Source: Stieleria marina
GTDB taxonomy: Bacteria; Planctomycetota; Planctomycetia; Pirellulales; Pirellulaceae
DNA: 64,000 nucleotides
NCBI GenBank assembly: GCA_007741555.1
Contig: CP036526.1
Coordinates: 7,119,719-7,183,718, forward strand
Reading direction: 5' to 3'
Shown here: positions 16,940 through 25,845 of the stretch, piece by piece
How the letters are laid out: every line of letters starts with the position of its first letter
How positions within the stretch are numbered: position 1 is the first letter of the stretch
Position numbers and translations under genes: made by a program
The notes under the pieces: model-generated
What the model was told of the DNA's origin: nothing
Seen by the model: only the letters and a program-made list of their open reading frames with translations
Database searches by the model: none

Positions 16940-19900
16940 ATCACTCAAGCAATAAACCTAACGAAACGCCCAGCAGCGAACTAAGTCAATTGCTGCTGGA
17001 ACTGCACTACGATCTGCTGGACGATGCCGAAGCCCGGCATCTGCGCAGTCGCATTGACAATGAACCGCATGTTGCGGCGGCTTGGACCGATACGCTACGC
17101 CTGGCCAGCAAAATGGCCAGTGCAGCCAGAGTCGATGGCACTTCGGTGCCGCCAGTAACGATCCCGGTCACTACACAATACGCGAATGATCCGAACGCTT
17201 TGGCGACCAATGCAACGGCTGCTGATCCCACCTCAGGTTCCACAACGACGCCACATGTAAATGGACAGAGATTCTGGATCAGTGCGATCAGTCTACTTGC
17301 TACCGCAGCGTCGATTGGCTTGATGGTATTGGGCAACCGCTACGTGCAGCAGTTGCCACCGCGGCCTGACGCGGTCGTTCGCTTGGACGCGCAAGCTACG
17401 GTCGCACATCGCGCGACGGCAGACAACCAATTCGAGATCAAAACCAGCTTGGTCGACGGTACAAATGGTATTGCTGGCGGATTTCAGGTCGTGCCGGCAA
17501 CGATTTCCTTTTCGATCTTTTCTGGCGACTCAATCCTATTTCGCGGGGCGACCCAGACCAGTGATAGTGGGGGCTGCATGGTCGCGGTGCCGGACGACTT
17601 GGTCATTCCCCCCGGATCGAAACTTTCGGTGACAGCGAATCCCATCGGCTCCAACGCCAAAGCCACCACACTCCAAATCCCGCTGGAACCCACTCGATGC
17701 CTAACTTATGTCAAAACGGATCGCCCTGTTTATCGCCCCGGTGAAACTGTCTACTTCCGATCAGTCACGCTGAATCGTCGCTCTCTTGCATCACACGTCG
17801 ATGTACCGATTCACTACGAATTGGTTGATCCCAGCGGTGCCTTGGTCGATGGCGCCATGATCGAAGGCGTGACAGAACGTGGCGTTGGCAATGGTTCGTT
17901 CACGATCGCATCGACCGCCCCCGGTGGCGCATACCAACTGGTCGCCAAGAGCATGGATGGGTTCTTTCCCGACGAGAAAGTTGATTTCCAAGTTCGAGTC
18001 TACCGAGTCCCGCGATTCAAAAAGGAACTGCAGCTCCATCAACGCAGCTACGGCCCCGGTGATCAAGTCGAAGCGGAGTTTTCTGCCCAACGTGCCGAAG
18101 GCGGTCCCGTGGCGGGTGCCTCGGTTCGAGTACAAGCAATGATCGATGAAGTCCCCGTTTACCAATCCACCGCAACGACATCCGCAACTGGCAACCTATC
18201 GATTGAATTCACTCTGCCGCAGCACATTGAAAAAGGCATTGGTCAGTTGTCAGTGATGATCGACGATGGCGGCACTCTAGAAACACAGATCAAAACCATC
18301 CCCATTCAATTGGGACGCGTGGAGGTCGATTTCTATCCCGAAGGCGGTTACCTAGTTGACGGCCTGAAGAACCGCGTTTACTTCACTGCCCGAAACACAC
18401 TGGGCGATCCGATCCATATCGCAGGGGAGATTCAATCGCGAAACGGCACCGCCGTGGCAACGATCGAAACCGTGCGTGACGGCATGGGACGATTCGAATT
18501 CGTGCCGCGTCATGGTGAACGATACTCGGTGAAAGTCACGTCACCGGTAGACATCACCAACCTTCCCGCACTACCTGCCATCGTCAAGTCATTACCGGTT
18601 CTTGAGACAGGAAAAGGTGTGTTCCAGCACGATGATCCTTTGACCGTGACCATCCGACATACGCGGCCGATGAAAGGCATCCTGCGCGCCGTTTGCCGTG
18701 GCCAACTGGTCGGCCAGAAAGAGATCGATGTGCAGCCGGGAAGCATGGATGTTCGGCTGCCCCTTCGCGCGGATGCAGCAGGCGTAATACGTTTGACTGT
18801 CTTGGATGCATCAACGACGCCCGCACAGCCCTTGGTCGAACGACTGGTGTATCGACGCGAAAATCGCCGGCTCAACATTTCCGTTGTCGAACCAGAATCA
18901 GCATTGCAACGTTCACCCGGCGAACCGATGCGATTGACGCTGCAGGTCACCGACGAAAACGGCAACCCAACACCAGCTGTGCTAGGCGTGCGAGTCGTCG
19001 ATGATGCCGCACTTAGCCTGGATGAAACAGAACGCCCTACTTTGCGGTCCCATTTTTTGCTGACCAGCGAAGTCGAATCACCGGAGGATTTGGAGCACGC
19101 AAACTTCTACCTGAGCGATGACGCAGAGGCAGCCGAGTCGCTGGATTTGCTGTTGGGGACCCAAGGCTGGCGACGATTCATCAGCGGTTCGCCCGATCAG
19201 CCACAAATGGATTTCCGCCAACAACTGGTGCGTCTACTGGAACTCGATGGCACTTCTGCGGCGAAACCGAAACCGCCCATCAGCAACGCGTCAGTATTTG
19301 TCGACGACTGGACTGATTACCGTCGCGCGGTGGCAGTGGCTTGGCGAAGCTTCCTGCGCCAAACCCGTATTCTGGCATTGGTTCTGGCGGGCGCCTTCAT
19401 GCTCCTGTTTCTATATCGCTTGCGGCACTCATCGCTCACAACGGCAATGATCTGGCTGATGGTCGCATCGGCTACGCTGGCAGTGATCGGCTGCGGCAGC
19501 AGTCATGAAACGACAGTCGTGGGCAGCTTCCAAAGTGAATCTGCCGATTCTGCCGAGGACGACATTGGAAACCGTGCCGATTATGCGCCCCAAGCGACTC
19601 AGAAAGAGGACGCGGCAGAATCTTCAGCACGCGTCGCCATGGGCGCGGAGGATGAAATGGGAATGACCAGTCCGCCCACGATTTCATCGCAAGCCGCGGC
19701 GAACAATCGATTCGCCAATCCTGACGCGATCGTTTTTGACGCCAAAGCAAAGCAGACAATCGCAGTCGCAAAGGACATTGCAGCCAGTCGTTCGCTATCG
19801 CAAGAAAAGCTGCAGCGATTCCTGGCTGCACGCGGTTTGGATGCCGAAGCATTAGCGGATCAATTGCTCAGCGACCTTCGTTTTCCTATCCGTCAGTATG

Positions 19901-22050
19901 CTCATCGGCATCAAAAAACGGCCGCTGGAACCAGAAGCGATTTCGCTGAAACCCTCCTATGGCAGCCTCTGCTGGTCACGGATTCAAAAGGACAAGCCAC
20001 GATCCGGTTTGATCTCAGCGATAGTGTCACGTCGTACCGCGTCGACATCGACGGGCACAATTTTGACGGCAGAATTGGCAGCGGAGTCGACACCATCACG
20101 TCACGAATCCCGTTTGGAATTGAACCCAAACTGCCACTGGAAGTGACCACAGGAGATCGCATCGACTTGCCCGTGGCCGTAATCAATGCCACGCAGGACG
20201 ACGTATCGGTCAGCGTCGATTTGGACATCGGTCCGTCGCTTACACGAACTGACACGCAGCCCGTTTCGACCACGGTTGCAGCCGGCCAGCAAACGCGAGT
20301 GTATTTCCCACTTGACGTCGTCCAGGGTGAAAGCGAACAAGTCGTGCCCATCACTCTGCAAGGTTTTGCCGGAAGTGTTGACGGTAAATGGTCCGATCAA
20401 ATCCAGCGAATGCTGCAAATTTCGCCCGCCGGATATCCTGCCCGACGTTCAATCGCGGGCCAAATCAATGGACGCGAGAAAGTCACCTTACCCATTCCAG
20501 ATGACTTGGTCCCAGGATCGTTGGCGGTAACACTTCGTGCCTATCCGTCGCCAGTAGCCGACTTGATGGCGGGTGTGGAGAGCATTCTCCGGGAACCCCA
20601 CGGATGTTTCGAGCAAACTTCGGCGACGAACTATCCCAACACGATGGCGCTGCTGTATTTGCAAAAGAACCAATTAGCGAAACCCGAGTTTTCGCGACGA
20701 GCGCGAACGCTGTTGGACAAAGGCTACGGGAAACTAACCAGCTTTGAATGTGACCGACGTGGCTACGAATGGTTCGGCAAAGACCCTGGGCACGAAGCCT
20801 TGTCGGCGTTTGGATTGATGCAGTTTAGTGACATGCAAAACGTCATGAATATCGACGCGGGAATGGTAACACGAACGCGAACATGGCTAATGAATCGCCG
20901 TGATGGTTCGGGAGGCTTCAAGCGAAATCCGCGTCACTTGCACGTGTGGTCCGTCGATCAAACCATCGTCAACGCCTATGTCCTGTGGGCAATTACAGAA
21001 GCCGACGTGGCTACGGGACAACCTCAACGCACAGCGGCCGAACTTGGAAACGAACTGCAACAACTAAACAATGTCGCGCAAAAGTCCACGGATGCCTATC
21101 TGGTCGGACTCTCAGCCGCTGCTTTGCTGAATGCTCAGATGACTCGGGAGGGCACATCGCTGCTGGACAAACTGGCCAAGCAACAGGCCGCGGACGGCAG
21201 TCTGGATGGCAAGACAACGGTCACATCAAGCGGCGGAATTTCTCGGCAAGTTGAGACAACCGCGATCGCAACTCTGGCGTGGCTAAAGAGCAAACGACAC
21301 ATAGAACAGGCTCAAAAGGCCGCGAAATGGCTGACGACTCATCGCCAGGGATCCGCAGGGTTTGGTTCGACGCAAGCGACTGTGTTGGCGCTCAAAGCAC
21401 TCGTCGCGTTTTCGGATTATACCCAGTCATCCACCGGCAAAACCATTTTGATTAAACGGCGTCAGGAAACCATTGGCAAAGCAACACTTCCGCAAGATCC
21501 TCGTGGCGGTGAGGTCGTCGAGATCCAGGTTTTGGCAGACGCCCTGAACGACTTAGTCGGCGACATCGAGGTTGAATTGGTTGCCAACGGCAGCAACGGT
21601 CTTTCGTACACAATCGATCTGTCCTACCACTCGATCACACTTGATAGTGATCCGAAATGCCCTCTCACGCTGACGACCCAGTGGCAAGGCGACCAGAGCA
21701 CAGCCCGAGCTGGCGAACCTATCGGCGTAAGAGCGTCGGTAACGAACAAAACTCGCGATGGTTTGCCAATGACAGTCGCAATCGTCGGTTTGCCTGGGGG
21801 TGTCGAACCCAGAGCCGAGCAGTTGGACGAATTGCGAGACGCAGAGCAGTTTGACTTTTACGAACTGCGTGGTCGCGAAGTGGTGTTCTACTGGCGAACG
21901 CTGGAGCCGAACATCACAAAGCAGATTGATTTTACAGTCACAGCAACCGTCCCCGGAAAGTACACGGGACCAGCGTCGCGTGCGTATCTGTACTACACCG
22001 CCGAACAGAAAGCTTGGGTCCAACCGCTAGAACTAGCGATTGGACGCTAG
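16936..22050 (+). CDS. Membrane-anchored alpha-2-macroglobulin with anti-sigma-like N-terminus
   Basis: A 1704-residue protein. Residues 1-110 are soluble, beginning with a helical segment (ELSQLLLELHYDLLDDAEA) placed like an anti-sigma domain; no zinc-binding HxxxCxxC is seen. A TM helix follows (about 112-136). Then come macroglobulin domains, including MG2 (KTDRPVYRPGETVYFR, about 259). The thioester motif HGCFEQ is present with Cys1224 and Gln1227, at the start of the alpha-toroid. These hallmarks define alpha-2-macroglobulins, which trap proteases through the thioester. At about 811-851 two more hydrophobic helices end in VIGCGSS (Cys853, lipobox-like), followed by a Ser/Ala/Glu-rich linker. 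Coupling to the ECF gene by a 4-nt overlap suggests it controls that factor; this is inference. Confidence 0.88.
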   Translation: MNHSSNKPNETPSSELSQLLLELHYDLLDDAEARHLRSRIDNEPHVAAAWTDTLRLASKMASAARVDGTSVPPVTIPVTTQYANDPNALATNATAADPTSGSTTTPHVNGQRFWISAISLLATAASIGLMVLGNRYVQQLPPRPDAVVRLDAQATVAHRATADNQFEIKTSLVDGTNGIAGGFQVVPATISFSIFSGDSILFRGATQTSDSGGCMVAVPDDLVIPPGSKLSVTANPIGSNAKATTLQIPLEPTRCLTYVKTDRPVYRPGETVYFRSVTLNRRSLASHVDVPIHYELVDPSGALVDGAMIEGVTERGVGNGSFTIASTAPGGAYQLVAKSMDGFFPDEKVDFQVRVYRVPRFKKELQLHQRSYGPGDQVEAEFSAQRAEGGPVAGASVRVQAMIDEVPVYQSTATTSATGNLSIEFTLPQHIEKGIGQLSVMIDDGGTLETQIKTIPIQLGRVEVDFYPEGGYLVDGLKNRVYFTARNTLGDPIHIAGEIQSRNGTAVATIETVRDGMGRFEFVPRHGERYSVKVTSPVDITNLPALPAIVKSLPVLETGKGVFQHDDPLTVTIRHTRPMKGILRAVCRGQLVGQKEIDVQPGSMDVRLPLRADAAGVIRLTVLDASTTPAQPLVERLVYRRENRRLNISVVEPESALQRSPGEPMRLTLQVTDENGNPTPAVLGVRVVDDAALSLDETERPTLRSHFLLTSEVESPEDLEHANFYLSDDAEAAESLDLLLGTQGWRRFISGSPDQPQMDFRQQLVRLLELDGTSAAKPKPPISNASVFVDDWTDYRRAVAVAWRSFLRQTRILALVLAGAFMLLFLYRLRHSSLTTAMIWLMVASATLAVIGCGSSHETTVVGSFQSESADSAEDDIGNRADYAPQATQKEDAAESSARVAMGAEDEMGMTSPPTISSQAAANNRFANPDAIVFDAKAKQTIAVAKDIAASRSLSQEKLQRFLAARGLDAEALADQLLSDLRFPIRQYAHRHQKTAAGTRSDFAETLLWQPLLVTDSKGQATIRFDLSDSVTSYRVDIDGHNFDGRIGSGVDTITSRIPFGIEPKLPLEVTTGDRIDLPVAVINATQDDVSVSVDLDIGPSLTRTDTQPVSTTVAAGQQTRVYFPLDVVQGESEQVVPITLQGFAGSVDGKWSDQIQRMLQISPAGYPARRSIAGQINGREKVTLPIPDDLVPGSLAVTLRAYPSPVADLMAGVESILREPHGCFEQTSATNYPNTMALLYLQKNQLAKPEFSRRARTLLDKGYGKLTSFECDRRGYEWFGKDPGHEALSAFGLMQFSDMQNVMNIDAGMVTRTRTWLMNRRDGSGGFKRNPRHLHVWSVDQTIVNAYVLWAITEADVATGQPQRTAAELGNELQQLNNVAQKSTDAYLVGLSAAALLNAQMTREGTSLLDKLAKQQAADGSLDGKTTVTSSGGISRQVETTAIATLAWLKSKRHIEQAQKAAKWLTTHRQGSAGFGSTQATVLALKALVAFSDYTQSSTGKTILIKRRQETIGKATLPQDPRGGEVVEIQVLADALNDLVGDIEVELVANGSNGLSYTIDLSYHSITLDSDPKCPLTLTTQWQGDQSTARAGEPIGVRASVTNKTRDGLPMTVAIVGLPGGVEPRAEQLDELRDAEQFDFYELRGREVVFYWRTLEPNITKQIDFTVTATVPGKYTGPASRAYLYYTAEQKAWVQPLELAIGR

Positions 22051-22104
22051 TCGAAGTTCGACAAGCCGCGTCGGGAAAGCTGCTACCAAGATCACCTGTT
22101 TTAG

Positions 22105-23724
22105 CTAGTAAACGTCGCGGACATATCGTTTGTCGTCGACTAGTTTTTTGATGTATGCCTTTGCTTCGGCGGCTGACAACTGTCCTTCGTTTTCGACAAT
22201 CGACACGAGTGCTCGGTCCACGTCAGCAGCCATGCGCGAAGCGTCTCCACAAACGTAAAAGTGCGCTCCCGATTCCAGCCACTTCCATAGTTCAGCAGCT
22301 TGCTCTCGCATTCGGTCTTGGACATAAACCTTGACGTCGCCATCACGGCTAAACGCGGTATCTAGCCGACTCAGCAGACCGGATTCGGCGTAAGATTTCA
22401 GTTCTTTTTCATACAAAAAATCAAAAGCTTCGTGTTGATCTCCGAAAAGCAACCAGTTGTCGCCAGGTGACTTGGCTGCATCGCGTTCTTGCAGAAATGC
22501 CAGGAATGGCGCGATTCCGGTGCCCGGTCCGACCATGATCATCGGAGTGCTGGGATCACTGGGCACGGTGAACCCACCGTGATTTGGCTGGACAAAAACT
22601 CTGACTGTGCCACCTTCGGTGACCCGGTCCGCCAACATCGTGCTAGCCACGCCCTTTCGGACACGTCCTTCGCGTTCGTACACGACTTTGCCCACCGTCA
22701 AATGGACTTCATCGCCGACAGACTTCATGCTGCTGGCAATCGAATAAAGTCGCGGGTTCAGTGGATCCAAAGCTTCCAGAAATTCGGTAGCGGTCAATTC
22801 GCTGCAGTCAGTTAACTCCAACACGTCCAAAACATCAAAACCATCAGGCACGCCGTCTTCCAAAAATGACGTTAGTGTTGTCTTGGTTTCCGCATCAGTC
22901 GCTCTTCCCAGAACCGATTCAAGTAGTTCATCCGAGGGCTCTTTTAAACAGTAGTCATCGCTCAAAGCTACCCGTAGCGATTTGGGTCCTGTTGGTGACG
23001 TGACTGGCAACTCGCTATCGGCTCCGATTCGATCGATCACCTGGGCAACCAGTTCGCCGCAGTTACGGGGAAAGACCCCAAGCGCATCTCCGACTTCGTA
23101 CTGCAGTCCTGAACCTGCTAGGTCGATCGCAACGTGCCGCGTGTCCTTGGCTGACCCTTCTTGGTTAAGCGATCGCGATTCGATCAGGCTTGCGACATAC
23201 GGGTTCGATCTGCTGAACGGAGACGCTGATTCTCCGTTTGATGCTGCAAAACCGTTGCTTGCTGTCGAGCCGTTGCTTGCAGGCTTTCCGTTGGCCGATG
23301 CACCACCACCGCCTTCTTCCTTGAGCAGTTTCTTGACCATCTGTTTCGTTTCTTTGCCACCGGGACTGCAGAGCGTCAAGTTTCCTTCATCGCCCGCCGC
23401 AATCGCCTCGGCATACGTCTGACAAATGTACCCACAGGAACCGCAGTCCAACTGTGCCATGGCCGCCATCAATCGCCGCTGAATAGGCTTGCCATCGGCC
23501 AATTCCATCCGATCGACGATGGGGAGGCTATCGTCGTGCCAAGGAAAATCTTCTTCCTCGGCTGTTTCTGGTATCGGCAAGGTCGTACCAGACAGGCCGG
23601 CGGCACCCATGACGGCGTTCGGATTCTGGCCGTCCTGAATTCCCATTAGGCCGGAGAAGAATCCATTTAGCCAAGCACGTTGATCTTCGTTGAACGGTGC
23701 GGTTTCGGGGATCAGGCTGGACAT
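22105..23724 (-). CDS. CysJ-like FAD/NAD(P)H reductase with N-terminal [4Fe-4S] domain
   Basis: Probably feeds electrons to the nitrite reductase encoded next to it. At 539 residues (ATG 23724, MSSLIPETAP) it lacks the flavodoxin domain of CysJ. In its place are a short motif FNEDQRAWLNGFF (11-23) and a four-Cys domain (Cys94, 97, 101 and 119, CGSCGYIC then LTLCSPGG) of the FeS type seen in electron-transfer proteins. A Ser/Asn/Ala-rich linker leads to the FAD-binding domain (PRLYSIASS, GVASTMLAD) and the NADPH-binding domain (MVGPGTGIAPFLAFLQERD, YVCGDASRMAADVDRAL). It ends with VRDVY, as CysJ proteins do. It is the last gene of the nitrate unit. Confidence 0.85.
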   Translation of the reverse strand: MSSLIPETAPFNEDQRAWLNGFFSGLMGIQDGQNPNAVMGAAGLSGTTLPIPETAEEEDFPWHDDSLPIVDRMELADGKPIQRRLMAAMAQLDCGSCGYICQTYAEAIAAGDEGNLTLCSPGGKETKQMVKKLLKEEGGGGASANGKPASNGSTASNGFAASNGESASPFSRSNPYVASLIESRSLNQEGSAKDTRHVAIDLAGSGLQYEVGDALGVFPRNCGELVAQVIDRIGADSELPVTSPTGPKSLRVALSDDYCLKEPSDELLESVLGRATDAETKTTLTSFLEDGVPDGFDVLDVLELTDCSELTATEFLEALDPLNPRLYSIASSMKSVGDEVHLTVGKVVYEREGRVRKGVASTMLADRVTEGGTVRVFVQPNHGGFTVPSDPSTPMIMVGPGTGIAPFLAFLQERDAAKSPGDNWLLFGDQHEAFDFLYEKELKSYAESGLLSRLDTAFSRDGDVKVYVQDRMREQAAELWKWLESGAHFYVCGDASRMAADVDRALVSIVENEGQLSAAEAKAYIKKLVDDKRYVRDVY

Positions 23725-23880
23725 AGTCAATCTGCGTTGGTGGTGGATGATGAAGTGTTGTTGCACTCCCATCTGGGAGCGGCGTGTTGCTCAATTTCAA
23801 AACGAGGTTCCCGTCCGCCTGGCAAAAGGGCGAAACCGGTGTATCGTCAAATTGTGTTGCTGATGGAAATTCGCACCCGG

Positions 23881-25710
23881 CTACGCATGGCTAAACTCTT
23901 TCGCCGAAAGTGCAATCAGTTCTTCGTCGCTGTAGCGCTGAGTGAACTGCGTAAAGGATTCACCCTCCTTGCGTTCTTCCAAATAGCCGCCGACGACGGC
24001 AACGATCTTTGCGATGACTTGCTCGGTTGGCATGGGATCAAAGAGTGCTCTGCCAATCGCTTGGCTACTCCCCCAACCGCCGCCGAGATGAAGCTCGTAT
24101 CCTTCGACCATGTCGTCGCCAACTTCGACCTGAAATCCCTTTAGGCCGATATCCCCGATGTAGTGTTGGGCACAACTGTTGTGGCAGCCAGTGACGTGAA
24201 TATTGATGGGCTGGTCAAGCGTGAACTGTGATTCCAAGGCGGCGGCAATCGCCATCGCGTCCCGTTTGGTGTTGCTGGCAGCAAATTTGCATCCGGCGCT
24301 TCCCGTGCACGCGATCAGCCCGGCGCGAAATGAGCTTCCGTCGTCATCGAGCCCCATTTCGGAGATGGCTGCTCGCACCGTTCCGATGTCTTCATTGCGA
24401 ATGTTCGGGATGATCAAATTCTGCCAAACGGTCAGCCGAATTTCGCCATTCCCATAAGACTCAGCGATGTCGGAGACTGCTCGTGCTTGATCGCTGGTCA
24501 TTCGTCCAACGGGCAACACCAAACCAACGTAGTTTCGGTCAGTCAATGGCTGCTGATGCCAACCAACATGTGCCATTCGATCTTCATGATCCGGAATCAC
24601 GATGCGATCAGCAGGCACACGACGAAGCTTCTTGCCCATGTCCTCCTCGACAGCTTCGACAAACCTGTCAAATCCCCAATCATCCAAAACGTATTTCAAA
24701 CGCGCCTTTTTGCGGTCAGTGCGGTCGCCGCTTTTGACAAACACACGGACGATCGATCCCGCGACAGCCACACACTCGCCGGGTTTTAGCAGCACGCCGG
24801 TCGGCCGCGCAAAATCCTTATGGCCAGTGATGCCACCAAGCGTCAGTTGAAAATAGACACCGGCGGGTAGGTCGTCCGAAGCCTGTTCGTCAGTCACTGA
24901 AACAGCGTGAAAACCGATGTCATTAGTATCGTCCAAGGCACTGATCTTGCCGCCACCATCAAACGCAATGTTGAATTTGCGAGGCAATCCGTACATTTCG
25001 CGATGATTCAAGATGTGGTGATGCATCCGTTTGGCAAGCGGAATCGTTTGAATCAATTCCAATTCGTCGATTCCCGACAATGCGCTTGCCGTGCAATTGC
25101 GGATATTGTCCCCGCCGCTTCCGAGAGGAATCACATCCAATTCGCGAAGACCGTATAGGATGTTCATGGCTTGATCAGCAGGAATTTCACGGTACTGCAG
25201 ATTGGCTCGCGTTGTCACATCGATAAAACCACCGGCGCTGGCATCCGCCAAATCGGCGATACCACGCATCTGCCACGCGTGCAAAATTCCACCGGGCAGT
25301 CGCATCCGGCACATGTAACTGTCTTGAGCCGGCGCAACGTAGAACAGCCCATGAAACTTGGTCAAAAACACATCGGTGCCTTTTGGGAACTCTCCCGCGT
25401 CGCTTCGGGCCTGCATTTCGTCCCACATATCGAGCGGGTTCTTATCCTGTTTGGCAAGCTCCTCTTTGCACAATTTCTTACCGGCATCCGTTGTTTCTTG
25501 CTGCGCGATCAACGCGATTCTCTCCGGAACAGCCGTCAGCACTTTGCCGTCAACGGTCGCCGCGCCACCGCCCACACTGACCTGGGATCCGCCGGGCGAT
25601 GCACTACCGCTGATGACAGGCAATCCCGAGACAGCTCTGGCGACATCAGATCCAAAAGTGAATCCAGAGAGAAACTGTTTTTGTTCTTCGGTAAAGGCAT
25701 CATCAGACAT
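23881..25710 (-). CDS. nirA: NirA-type siroheme nitrite reductase
   Basis: Reduces nitrite to ammonium with siroheme and a [4Fe-4S] cluster. The cluster ligands are visible as Cys468/Cys474 (CTGSAGCKFA) and Cys509/Cys513 (TGCHNSCAQH), the nitrite/sulfite reductase pattern. Two NIR_SIR ferredoxin-like half domains occupy the middle. The start is ATG 25710 (MSDDAFTEEQ), giving 609 residues; upstream in-frame sequence is leader RNA. The N-terminal FTEEQKQFLSGF resembles FNEDQRAWLNGF of the neighbouring reductase. Sulfite reduction cannot be excluded by sequence alone, but position after nitrate transport and reductase genes argues for nitrite. A possible attenuator lies in its leader. Confidence 0.9.
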   Translation of the reverse strand: MSDDAFTEEQKQFLSGFTFGSDVARAVSGLPVISGSASPGGSQVSVGGGAATVDGKVLTAVPERIALIAQQETTDAGKKLCKEELAKQDKNPLDMWDEMQARSDAGEFPKGTDVFLTKFHGLFYVAPAQDSYMCRMRLPGGILHAWQMRGIADLADASAGGFIDVTTRANLQYREIPADQAMNILYGLRELDVIPLGSGGDNIRNCTASALSGIDELELIQTIPLAKRMHHHILNHREMYGLPRKFNIAFDGGGKISALDDTNDIGFHAVSVTDEQASDDLPAGVYFQLTLGGITGHKDFARPTGVLLKPGECVAVAGSIVRVFVKSGDRTDRKKARLKYVLDDWGFDRFVEAVEEDMGKKLRRVPADRIVIPDHEDRMAHVGWHQQPLTDRNYVGLVLPVGRMTSDQARAVSDIAESYGNGEIRLTVWQNLIIPNIRNEDIGTVRAAISEMGLDDDGSSFRAGLIACTGSAGCKFAASNTKRDAMAIAAALESQFTLDQPINIHVTGCHNSCAQHYIGDIGLKGFQVEVGDDMVEGYELHLGGGWGSSQAIGRALFDPMPTEQVIAKIVAVVGGYLEERKEGESFTQFTQRYSDEELIALSAKEFSHA

Positions 25711-25722
25711 GGCTTCGCTCTC

Positions 25723-25830
25723 AAAAAAAGTAGTCCTGCGACGCCGCGGGTAGGACACGGACGAATCGAAGACGGTATCTAAATTCGTTTCCTTGAAAAA
25801 CAAGGAATGCCTGCAACGACGTCGCAGGAC
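25723..25830 (-). promoter_or_regulatory. Attenuator-like structure ahead of nirA
   Basis: Read on the minus strand, GTCCTGCGACG begins 16 nt after the narB stop and pairs perfectly (11 bp) with CGTCGCAGGAC 76 nt later, which is followed by TAC and seven T just before nirA. Between them is a second hairpin, TTCCTTG with CAAGGAA (25789-25807). The first arm can instead fold locally, CCTGCGAC with GTTGCAGG (8 bp with one G-U). Alternative folds with a U-tract are what attenuators look like; mRNA processing or stabilisation is the other option. Confidence 0.5.
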
Positions 25831-25845
25831 AACGGGATATTTCTC

